Assembly (NCBI RefSeq): GCF_018598555.1
Contig: NZ_JAHEWN010000003.1
Coordinates: 62,001 to 126,000 of the forward strand
Direction of reading: 5' to 3'
DNA from: Curtobacterium aurantiacum
GTDB taxonomy: Bacteria > Actinomycetota > Actinomycetes > Actinomycetales > Microbacteriaceae
DNA length: 64,000 nt
Every line of letters starts with the position of its first letter. Within the stretch, counting starts at the first letter, position 1. Both the position numbers and the translations under genes were made by a program. The notes under the pieces were generated by a model. It had not been told where the DNA came from, made no database searches, and saw only the letters and a list, made by a program, of their open reading frames with translations. Positions 56,854 through 64,000 of the stretch are shown here, piece by piece.

Positions 56854-57549
56854 TCAGCCCTTCGTGGCGGTGTCCGGCTCGGCGGTCAGGACGTACACGT
56901 ACCCGCCGAAGGTCCACGTCGTCGCAGCCGCTGCGGCCGGGTCGGTCGAGTCCTGGGACACCGAGGACGACACCGTGGTGACGAGGAACAGTCGGGCCCC
57001 GTCCTGCATGCCTCCGACGAACGCGAGGGCCTGGTCGAACGATCCGTCGATCGACACCGACACCGGGATCGCCGAGAAGTTCGCAGCCGAGATCGCGGGA
57101 TCGGTCAGCGGGGCAGTCGCGGCGTCGGTTGCCCCTGTGGTCGGCTCGGCGGTCGCACCATCGGTCGGCGTCGCCGCCGTGTCCGTGGCGGCTGGTGCGG
57201 GAGCGGTGTACGCCACCGCGTCCGAGGTCGTGATCGCCGACACCGTGACGCCTGCCCGGGCGGCAACGCTGTCGACCGCGCCGTAGAACGACGACATGCT
57301 CGCGCTCGACGGCACCGAGGCGGTGAGCGCCGCGAGCTCTGCCTTGAGCTCCGGCAACGACTTCGCCCGGTCCTTGAGTCGGGCGAGCTCCGCCGCCGTC
57401 GTCCGGTTCGTGGCGTCCACCGACACTTGGTCGAGGCGGTCGGACGCCGCCTGTGCGAGGTGGGGCTGCACGCCGAGGAAGAACCCGGCGAGCGCCACCA
57501 CGGCCATCGCCACGACGGCCAGGAGCATGTTGAGTCGGTTGCGGGTCAT
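56854..57549 (-). CDS. pilO: PilO-like type IV pilus assembly protein
   Basis: 231 residues with one N-terminal helix (8-28, LLAVVAMAVVALAGFFLGVQ), a coiled-coil (LKDRAKSLPELKAELAALTA), an Ala/Thr-rich insertion near 115-145 and a PilO-like ferredoxin fold (IPVSVSIDGSFDQALAFVGG). It follows PilN by one base. PilO links the inner-membrane platform to the pilus base. Similarity is structural, so the name is by context as well as fold. Confidence 0.75.
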   Translation of the reverse strand: MTRNRLNMLLAVVAMAVVALAGFFLGVQPHLAQAASDRLDQVSVDATNRTTAAELARLKDRAKSLPELKAELAALTASVPSSASMSSFYGAVDSVAARAGVTVSAITTSDAVAYTAPAPAATDTAATPTDGATAEPTTGATDAATAPLTDPAISAANFSAIPVSVSIDGSFDQALAFVGGMQDGARLFLVTTVSSSVSQDSTDPAAAAATTWTFGGYVYVLTAEPDTATKG

Positions 57550-57550
57550 G

Positions 57551-58327
57551 TCACTCGCCCTTGTCCTGGTACTTGCCGTCGTAGGCTGCCTCGTCGACGT
57601 GGATCGTCATGTTCACGGTGTACGTGCCGGTCGTCTCGTCGAGCGTCACCGAGTTCGCGGTCGCGTCGACGAAGCCTTTGAGGCCCTTCACCGCGTCGAG
57701 CCACGACGGGACCGACGGCAGGGTGGGGCTCTGGGCGTCGATGGTCAGGGTCGCGACCCGCTGGCCCTGCAGCGGGCTGTCCGCCTGTGCGTACGTCTCG
57801 AGCGGAGTGGCCGAGTCGATCGCGACACCGGTGATCTCGACGCCGGCGGGGAGCGAAGCCTTCAGCGAGCCGAGGTACGGCTGCCAGGCGATCTCGGTGG
57901 ACCCCCCGACCGACTGCGCTGCCTCCCGCAGAGCTGTGCCGGCCTCCGTGTCCCGGACCTCGCGGTAGTTCGCCTGCTGCTGCAGGAGCGACAGGGTCTC
58001 GTTCTGCGCGTGGGTCAGGTCGTCATGCGCCTCGCTGGACAACAGGCTGGCTCCTGCGGTGGCGATCCCGACCACGATGGCCACGAGGACGACCCCAGCC
58101 CACAACCGGCGGACCACCCGCCGGCTGCGCCGGTCGGCGAGCACCTCGGTCGGCAGAAGATCGACGCTCGGTCGACCGCCCACGACGATCTCGTTGGCGG
58201 TCGTGCGGCGCTGCCGTTTGGCGCGTTCGGCACTCTCGGCGGCGACGCGCACGGCGGGGTCGGTCGCCGCCCCTCGGCGACGGCTCCGTCCTGTGCGCGC
58301 GACCTTCGACTCGGTCGTCTGGCTCAT
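57551..58327 (-). CDS. pilN: PilN-like type IV pilus assembly protein
   Basis: 258 residues. A basic cytoplasmic segment with VDLLPTEVLADRRSRRVVRR (the PilM-binding motif type) precedes one helix (76-95) and a coiled-coil, then a periplasmic-type fold. Start ATG at 58327 overlaps pilM (ATGA). It sits between PilM and PilO as in known systems. The name rests on fold and order. Confidence 0.8.
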   Translation of the reverse strand: MSQTTESKVARTGRSRRRGAATDPAVRVAAESAERAKRQRRTTANEIVVGGRPSVDLLPTEVLADRRSRRVVRRLWAGVVLVAIVVGIATAGASLLSSEAHDDLTHAQNETLSLLQQQANYREVRDTEAGTALREAAQSVGGSTEIAWQPYLGSLKASLPAGVEITGVAIDSATPLETYAQADSPLQGQRVATLTIDAQSPTLPSVPSWLDAVKGLKGFVDATANSVTLDETTGTYTVNMTIHVDEAAYDGKYQDKGE

Positions 58328-59376
58328 GCTGCCTTCCCTCCCGCGGCGAGTCCCCACGCGACCGCGATCGACGCGCCGTGGGCGTGCAGGTCCTCGACCC
58401 GGATGGACTTCGCGAGCGCGACGTTCGCGAACGGCGCTCCGAACCGGACGGGCGTCCGGGTGAACTCCGAGAGCGCTGCGGAGAAGCCCGGCAGCGCAGC
58501 CGCCGCCCCGCAGAGCAGGATCTCGGCGACGGGCTCGGCGGGGTGGGTGTTCACGAAGTAGTTGACGGTGTTGCGGAGGCTGGAGAGCAGTTCGCCCATG
58601 GTCTCGCGGACCGCCGCGACAGCGAGGGCATCGTCGCCGGTCTTCGCGCGCTCCGGGTCCATGCCGAGGTGCCGTTTGACGGCTTCGGCCGCCCCCTCGT
58701 CGATCGACAGGCGACCGGCGAGCAGCCGCGTGATGTCGTCGCCGCCCGTCGGCACGATCCGGACGAACTTCGGCACGCCGTCGGTGACGATGACGACGGT
58801 CGTCGTGTTGCCGCCGCACTCGACGATGGCGACCGTGCCAGACCGGTTCGCCGGCGCCAGCACGCGTGCCAGGGCGAACGGGATGAGGTCGACACCGACC
58901 GGCTTGAGGCCTGCGTTCTGCACCGCACGGACGTTGGCGAGCACGGCGTCCTTCACCGCGGCGACGAGGAGACCGCTCACGGTGGGGCCGTTCTCCCCCG
59001 TCTCCTCGCTCGTCGGGTAGAAGTCGAGGATGGCGTCGCCCACGGGCACCGGGAGCATGTCCTGCACCTGGAAGGGCAACGATTCGCGGATCTGCGCGAT
59101 GGGGGCCTTCGGGACCGTCAGGTCGCGCGACAGCACCCGCTGGTTGCCCATGCCGAGCACGACGTCCTTCGAACGGAAGCGCCCGAGCGACCAGAGCTGT
59201 CGGAGCGCACCCGCGACGGTGTTCGGCTCGAGCACCTCCCCCTGCTTCGTCGCGCCCGGGGGCACGGGGACCTCGGCGAACCGCAGGATCGTCGGCCTCG
59301 GCTTGTCGGCGTCCTGGACCTCGACAGCACGGATCGCGGCGGCGCCGATGTCGACGCCCACGATGCTCTTCGACAT
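58324..59376 (-). CDS. pilM: PilM-like actin-fold ATPase
   Basis: 350 residues, SHS2/ASKHA fold. MSKSIVGVDIGAAAIRAVEV start, VPKAPIAQIRESLPFQVQDM, and the phosphate loop VECGGNTTTVVIVTDG. Binds PilN on the cytoplasmic side. The ATG at 59376 is fixed by the family N-terminus. Confidence 0.92.
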   Translation of the reverse strand: MSKSIVGVDIGAAAIRAVEVQDADKPRPTILRFAEVPVPPGATKQGEVLEPNTVAGALRQLWSLGRFRSKDVVLGMGNQRVLSRDLTVPKAPIAQIRESLPFQVQDMLPVPVGDAILDFYPTSEETGENGPTVSGLLVAAVKDAVLANVRAVQNAGLKPVGVDLIPFALARVLAPANRSGTVAIVECGGNTTTVVIVTDGVPKFVRIVPTGGDDITRLLAGRLSIDEGAAEAVKRHLGMDPERAKTGDDALAVAAVRETMGELLSSLRNTVNYFVNTHPAEPVAEILLCGAAAALPGFSAALSEFTRTPVRFGAPFANVALAKSIRVEDLHAHGASIAVAWGLAAGGKAA

Positions 59377-59435
59377 GGGTGGTCCTTCCGTGACCGTCTT
59401 CGGGTCGGTCTGGTGGGTCAGCGCGCGACGAGGCG

Positions 59436-60299
59436 TCAGGCGAGTCCGAGGAGGCGCAGGTAGCCGTCCCAGGCGGGGGCACCGACGGCGATGCCGAGCC
59501 AGGCACCGGCGAGCATCCAGGGGCCGAACGGGATCCCGCTGCGACGGCCCGCCCGGCGCACGACCAGGAGGACGACTGCGAAGGTACCTCCGAGCAGGAA
59601 CGCCGCGAAAGAACCCACTGCGAGGGGTCCCCATCCGAGGTACGCGAGCACGAGGCCGAGCACGCCGGCGAGCTTGACGTCCCCGAGCCCCATCCCGCCG
59701 GGCACGGCCAGCGCGAGCGCGAGGTAGGTGCCACCGAGGACGACCAGGCCGATGAGCCCCCGGAGCGCGGCACCCCAGTCGTCGGACACCGCCGACGCCG
59801 CCAGCAGGAGCACGGGCAGCACGATGTAGGCCGGCAGCACGATCCGGTTCGGCAACGTGTGGGTGTCGAGGTCGATGAGCGTCAACGAGATGCTGATCGC
59901 CATCAGGTACAGGAGCGCGACGAGCAGGATCGCAGCGCGGATCGTTCCGGAGACGCCGTCCGGTGCCGCCAACGTCGACCACGGTGCGAGTACCGAGAGC
60001 AGGGTCACCGCGACGAAGAGGAGGCCCGTGGCGGCTTCGACGAGCGGGTACCGGGCCGAGATGGGCGCGCCGCAGTCGCGACACCGGGCCCGCAGGACGA
60101 GCCAGGAGACCACGGGCACGTTGTCGCGGCGACGGATCTCGTGGCCGCACCCGGGGCAGGAGCTGGCCGGCACGACGACGGACATGCCCGCGGGCACCCG
60201 GTGGACGACGACGTTCAGGAACGACCCGATCGCGAGGCCGAGCACACCGACCAGCACGGCGACGAGGGGCGCCACACCGGCGAGGGAAGTCACGGTCAC
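59436..60299 (-). CDS. pilD: Type IV prepilin peptidase / N-methyltransferase
   Basis: 287 residues and about eight helices. The N-terminal domain has two CxxC pairs (C48/C51, C73/C76) in CPGCGHEIRRRDNVPVVSW, the zinc site of bifunctional PilD. The aspartyl-protease residues are in LIDLDTHTLPNRI (D143/D145) and GMGLGDVK (D207). It cuts prepilins after Gly and methylates the new N-terminus. GTG at 60299 overlaps the upstream stop (GTGA). Confidence 0.93.
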   Translation of the reverse strand: MTVTSLAGVAPLVAVLVGVLGLAIGSFLNVVVHRVPAGMSVVVPASSCPGCGHEIRRRDNVPVVSWLVLRARCRDCGAPISARYPLVEAATGLLFVAVTLLSVLAPWSTLAAPDGVSGTIRAAILLVALLYLMAISISLTLIDLDTHTLPNRIVLPAYIVLPVLLLAASAVSDDWGAALRGLIGLVVLGGTYLALALAVPGGMGLGDVKLAGVLGLVLAYLGWGPLAVGSFAAFLLGGTFAVVLLVVRRAGRRSGIPFGPWMLAGAWLGIAVGAPAWDGYLRLLGLA

Positions 60300-62191
60300 T
60301 TCCCCGTCGGGGTGCCGTCGGCGCGGAACGCCGTGGCCGACTCGGTCTCGGTCGTCACGCCGTACGTCGTCGACACGGGCTGCAGGAACTTCGGCGGGGC
60401 CGAGGTCTTCAGCCTGGTGTCGTAGGCGTACGCCTTCGCGTAGCCGGTGAGGTACGAACCGTACGAGGTCCGCACCGAGCCGCGGAACTGCTGCGCGATC
60501 GAACCGTAGATCGTCAGGACGCCGAGGTTCGACCCGAACGCGCTGTTCTGCACGTTGAAGGTGCCGAGGTTGCTCGCGATGGCGGCATCGATCTCGATGT
60601 TCCGGGTCGGGGCGAGGTTGGCGGACGAACCCGACGAAGTGGCGCACGTGCTGCTCGTCCCGGAGGAGCACGAGATGGGGTTGTAGACGGACACTGCTCG
60701 CTGCCCAACGAGGCCGAGCATGTCGTCCGAGCCACGCCCGTTCTGGTAGACGATGCTCCCGGTCACGTAGACGAAGTTCTCGGCGGCCAGGGTCATCTGC
60801 CCTCCGAACGAACCCGACACGAAGACGTCGCCGTTCCGGCATCCGTAGTACCCGGAGTCACCGAGGCTGCCGGTGAACTCGTTGCTCTTCGGGTAGCCGA
60901 GTCCGTTCCCGTAGTCAGAGGTGGTCTTGCCGCTGGCGTCCTTCACGTTCTGCTGGCAGTAGACCGGCGAACCGGCGTTCACGGTCCCGTTCACGGTTCC
61001 GCCCGGGGGCGGTGTCGTGTTGGGCGCCCAGTAGTTGGGGTCTCCGCTGGCGCTGGGGACCGTCTGCACGAAGACCAGGTTCGACGGCAGGGTCGGGATG
61101 ACCGCTCCCGCTCCGGTCAGCGCCGAGACCGATCCACAGAGTGCGTCGTTCGTGCTGCCGCTGGTGATCGTGCCGTTCGCGGCGCCGGAGAGCTGCGTCT
61201 TCTTCGTCCACGGTGAGACGACGCGCATCTTGCCACCGGACAGGAAGGTGATCGACGTCGGCCCGGTGTAGATGCAGCCGGGCTTCGCGACCTTGTCGGG
61301 GATGTCCGTCCGTGCCTCCTGCTTCATGTTCGCGTTCGTGCTCGGCATCGGGAGGGTGCCCCTGGTCTGGATCAGACCGCCGTTGAACTTCGTCGAGGTC
61401 CGGCACGACGAGTCGACCTTCGTCTCCTTGCTCGTGTAGAAGAAGTCGGCTGCTCCGGTGTCGTACACGGCCTGGTTGAACGTCGCACCGCATGCGGTGA
61501 TGACGTCGTTCGTCCGGACGGGGCCGTCGAGCGTGTCACCCGCACCGAACTGCACCGCGTCGCAGCTGGTGTAGTAGTTCCAGTTGCTGTCGTTGCGGTG
61601 TGCGGAAGTACACCGCGTCGTCGTCGGAGCGCCACTCGTCGTCGTGGTGGTCTCACCGGTGAGGCCGGGGTCCTGCGACTCGTAGTTCGTGAACCAGAGG
61701 TAGTTCACGAAGCCGTCACCGCGCAGGTCGACGACGAGCGTCCGGGTCGCGTCGTCCGCCTTGCCGGTGACACGGAGACGGACCTTGCCGGTGTTCGCGT
61801 AGGCGGAGTTGTCGACCTCGTACCGGTAGAACTGATCGGTGCTCCCCACGACCGGTGCCCAGGTTCCGCCCACGGTCGTTCCGAAGGCCTTGTTCGCGGT
61901 GTCGGTGGAGTACGTGCTCTCACCCGAGAACGGGGTCCGAACCCCGTACTTCACGTACGCGTTGTCAGCCGCGAGACGTCCCTGGTAGTCCGACAGGCCG
62001 GCGTACGCCGCAGCCATCGCCTTGTTGTAGTCGTCGTCGTTCGACGCCTTCGTCGCGCCGCTCGTCGCGGTCGCGACCACCAGCGAGAGCACGATCATGA
62101 GCACCGCGCCGAGGCCGATGACGGCCGCGAGCGCCACGCCACGTTCGTCGTCACGGCTGCGGAGGGCACGGACAAGTCGGATGAGCATCAT
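60296..62191 (-). CDS. PilX-like minor pilin or pilus-associated protein
   Basis: 631 residues, longer than most PilX proteins (~200). A basic start then ERGVALAAVIGLGAVLMIVL forms the pilin-like helix, but the +5 Glu of true prepilins is missing (Ala). The long extracellular part is rich in Ser/Thr/Gly/Tyr with many Cys. Either of two adjacent ATGs (62191, 62188) may start it. Position between PilW-like and PilD supports a pilus role. Confidence 0.7.
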   Translation of the reverse strand: MMLIRLVRALRSRDDERGVALAAVIGLGAVLMIVLSLVVATATSGATKASNDDDYNKAMAAAYAGLSDYQGRLAADNAYVKYGVRTPFSGESTYSTDTANKAFGTTVGGTWAPVVGSTDQFYRYEVDNSAYANTGKVRLRVTGKADDATRTLVVDLRGDGFVNYLWFTNYESQDPGLTGETTTTTSGAPTTTRCTSAHRNDSNWNYYTSCDAVQFGAGDTLDGPVRTNDVITACGATFNQAVYDTGAADFFYTSKETKVDSSCRTSTKFNGGLIQTRGTLPMPSTNANMKQEARTDIPDKVAKPGCIYTGPTSITFLSGGKMRVVSPWTKKTQLSGAANGTITSGSTNDALCGSVSALTGAGAVIPTLPSNLVFVQTVPSASGDPNYWAPNTTPPPGGTVNGTVNAGSPVYCQQNVKDASGKTTSDYGNGLGYPKSNEFTGSLGDSGYYGCRNGDVFVSGSFGGQMTLAAENFVYVTGSIVYQNGRGSDDMLGLVGQRAVSVYNPISCSSGTSSTCATSSGSSANLAPTRNIEIDAAIASNLGTFNVQNSAFGSNLGVLTIYGSIAQQFRGSVRTSYGSYLTGYAKAYAYDTRLKTSAPPKFLQPVSTTYGVTTETESATAFRADGTPTGK

Positions 62192-62850
62192 GACTCCGTC
62201 GCTGCGCCGTAGTCGAGGTTGCGCAGGTTGATGTTCGCTTGGAAGGTGGTGTCGTTCGCGGTCGTCCCCGTCACGGATCCGACCGTGAGCGTCACGTCGA
62301 CCGATCGGATCGAGTCGAGGGTTGCGGCTGTCGGGGTGACGACGCCATCGGCGGCGTTCCGGTAGCTGAACAGCGGGCTGCTGCCGGCGCTCGTCCGGAT
62401 GACGTCGGCCAGCACGATGGTCTTCGTCGTGCCGGTGAACGTGCAGTACCCGTTCGCCGGGCAGTCGCCACGCTGGAGCTGCATGCGGAGCTTCGTGCCC
62501 TGCGTGTCGATCGTGACCTTGGTGAGCCCGGCCCGGGACGTGGAGAGGTCGACGCCGGAGTAGAACCGCATGCTCGTCGCCGTCGCACTCTCGAACGCCG
62601 CCAGGTTCGTCGTCTTCGTCAGCTGCACGCGGGACGCTTCACGCAGGTACCGGCTCACCTGCGTCATGGAGGTCGTGCCCTGCCGCGTGCTGTCGTTGAC
62701 CGACGAGACCGTCCGCTGGGCCTTGATCATCGAGACGAAGAAGCTCCCGACCAACGTGAGCAGGAGTGACGTGACGAGCATCGCCACGAGGAGCTCGACG
62801 AGCGTGATGCCCCGTTGCTCCGAGTGGAGACGACGGATGATCGCCCGCAT
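62188..62850 (-). CDS. PilW-like prepilin
   Basis: 220 residues. A type III-like signal HSEQRG|ITLVELLVAML has the prepilin cut after Gly14 and Glu at +5 (E19). A 20-residue helix and a mainly beta C-terminal domain follow, with one Cys pair near CPANGYC. Start ATG at 62850 shares a base with the upstream stop. It is a minor pilin, probably in the tip or priming complex. Confidence 0.8.
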   Translation of the reverse strand: MRAIIRRLHSEQRGITLVELLVAMLVTSLLLTLVGSFFVSMIKAQRTVSSVNDSTRQGTTSMTQVSRYLREASRVQLTKTTNLAAFESATATSMRFYSGVDLSTSRAGLTKVTIDTQGTKLRMQLQRGDCPANGYCTFTGTTKTIVLADVIRTSAGSSPLFSYRNAADGVVTPTAATLDSIRSVDVTLTVGSVTGTTANDTTFQANINLRNLDYGAATES

Positions 62851-64000
62851 CAGCTGACCGGCCTGGGATCGACCATCACGGCACCGCCCCGGACGGCGCC
62901 GTTCGTGACCATCGCGGCGTTCTCGTTCGTGAGGGCGAGGGCGTTCGTGGTGGACCCGGCCGTGTCCCCCGAGTAGAGCTTCCAGGTCCCCCACGGCAAC
63001 GCGATCGACGTAGTGCCCGCTGCGAGCTTCGGGAACTGCAGGGTCATCCCTGCGGCACAGCCCGGGTCGCCGTTCACGGGCGTCGTCGTCTTCGCGGTCA
63101 GGAACTTGCCCGCCGTCAGGCCCGAGAGCTTGACCGCCCCCATCTGCACGGTGATCGTCGCCTTGTTGTTCAAGGGCTCCGAGGGTGTCCCGACCTTCGA
63201 CTTCGCATTCGGGGTCGTCCAGGACCCCGGCTCCGGGCTGAGACAGGTCGACGACGAGGTACCCGACGCGTCGACGACGTACGACCCGGCGACCACCCGG
63301 TAGCTCCCGTACGGGAACAGCGACGCCGATCCGGCGGTGTTGGTGAGTTGCGTGGTGCCGGAGGTCGGGTTGATCAGCGTGGTGGACATGTTGGTCGGGA
63401 GCGTCGCACCCACGTCCGGAGTGGACGCGTACCTGAAGGTGTACTTCGCTGCCACGTCGAAGCTGAAGGCAGCGGCTCCGGAGGAGCCTGCGGCGACGGT
63501 GATCGTCTGCGTCGACGGGCTGACCTGCTGGTTCGAGTCGATGTAGCCGCTCCGGGCGATTTTCACCGAGTACGTGCCGGGAGCGACCCCGGAGACGTAG
63601 GTGCACCCTTCGGCATCGGTCGCCGGGACGGTGACGCCGGCCGGACCGCTGACCGTCGGGACGATCCCGGACACACCGATGCCGTTCGCGTTCGTGACGC
63701 CGATCAGGATCGAACCGGTGGTGTCGGAGTTGATGTTCGTGAGCGGAGCGATCGCGCTCGACATCGTGACCTGCTGCGAGCCGGACGGCGACGCGCTGGT
63801 CTTCCAGCTGACCGTCACCGTGACTGCCTTGTACGACAACGTGCCGTCCCCGGTACCGCAAGCCGTTGCACTGCTCGAGGAACGGGTCCACGACACCTTC
63901 CGAGTGAGGGCGAACGTCTGATTGCCGACCGTCGGGGAATCAGTGCCGCTCTTGATGTCGAAGATGCTCGGGAGGTTCCGGAGGTTGTCGATGTCCTCCA
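62850..64000 (-). CDS. PilV-like pilus protein with carboxypeptidase-regulatory-like repeat (5' end missing)
   Basis: The frame is open to the right edge, so about 380 C-terminal residues are seen. A Ser/Thr-rich stretch (TVSWKTSASPSGSQQVTMSS) and a carboxypeptidase-regulatory-like domain (VSGPAGVTVPATDAEGCTYV, VAPGTYSVKIARSGYI) follow each other, then a second similar beta domain. This is unlike short Gram-negative PilV. Order next to PilW-like and PilX-like suggests a tip or adhesive minor pilin; the missing N-terminus would show the prepilin signal. Confidence 0.6.
   Translation of the reverse strand, partial: EDIDNLRNLPSIFDIKSGTDSPTVGNQTFALTRKVSWTRSSSSATACGTGDGTLSYKAVTVTVSWKTSASPSGSQQVTMSSAIAPLTNINSDTTGSILIGVTNANGIGVSGIVPTVSGPAGVTVPATDAEGCTYVSGVAPGTYSVKIARSGYIDSNQQVSPSTQTITVAAGSSGAAAFSFDVAAKYTFRYASTPDVGATLPTNMSTTLINPTSGTTQLTNTAGSASLFPYGSYRVVAGSYVVDASGTSSSTCLSPEPGSWTTPNAKSKVGTPSEPLNNKATITVQMGAVKLSGLTAGKFLTAKTTTPVNGDPGCAAGMTLQFPKLAAGTTSIALPWGTWKLYSGDTAGSTTNALALTNENAAMVTNGAVRGGAVMVDPRPVS

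Overview
The window is about 64 kb of high-GC actinobacterial chromosome, best matched to a Microbacteriaceae member such as Curtobacterium. That placement is an inference. It rests on GC-rich codon use, many GTG starts, the S10-spc-alpha gene order, a class-E sortase signal (LAFTG), GroES under CIRCE control and the small membrane families present. Most of the window is core genome. No tRNA, rRNA, CRISPR array or insertion sequence was seen.

Layout. 1-6000: a cut-off DUF559-type nuclease-fold gene, an SDR oxidoreductase, an amino-acid-type ABC substrate-binding lipoprotein, rarD, groES with two CIRCE operators, and a THUMP-like methyltransferase. 6037-15292 (minus strand): a long, mostly overlapping operon, glmS-acpS-alr-alr-tsaE-GNAT-NAD(P)H oxidoreductase-tsaB-rimI-tsaD-DUF4190. 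It joins cell-wall precursor supply (GlcN6P, D-Ala), acyl-carrier activation and the t6A tRNA modification machinery. 15409-18143 (plus): an orphan AAA ATPase, a thiol peroxidase of the GPx family, and coaA. 18238-20602 (minus): rplM-rpsI-glmM. 20932-24009: a large secreted ExeM/NucH nuclease with a sortase tail.

24101-26520 is the most unusual stretch. It is a lower-GC module with a Sec-exported, Trp-rich cationic peptide precursor, then a hairpin, then an ABC ATPase, a six-helix permease and an 82-residue membrane protein. Its promoter carries an inverted repeat just downstream of the -10. It looks like an uncharacterised bacteriocin plus self-immunity transporter. Between it and truA lie an MBL-fold hydrolase and a second, diverged copy of the truA 3' end, which suggests past recombination at this site.

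27378-47134 (minus): truA, FUSC-type membrane protein, rplQ, rpoA, rpsK, rpsM, rpmJ, infA; an LCP ligase on the plus strand; then map, adk, secY and the spc and S10 ribosomal clusters up to rpsJ. rpsN is missing from its usual place between rplE and rpsH. 47656-49540: an orphan DarT-like ADP-ribosyltransferase homologue and a viral-type topoisomerase IB. 49713-54097: tuf, fusA, rpsG, rpsL. 54326-56695: three membrane proteins of unknown role. 56854-64000: a type IV pilus operon read right to left, with a PilV-like protein (cut by the window edge), PilW-like, PilX-like, prepilin peptidase, PilM, PilN and PilO.
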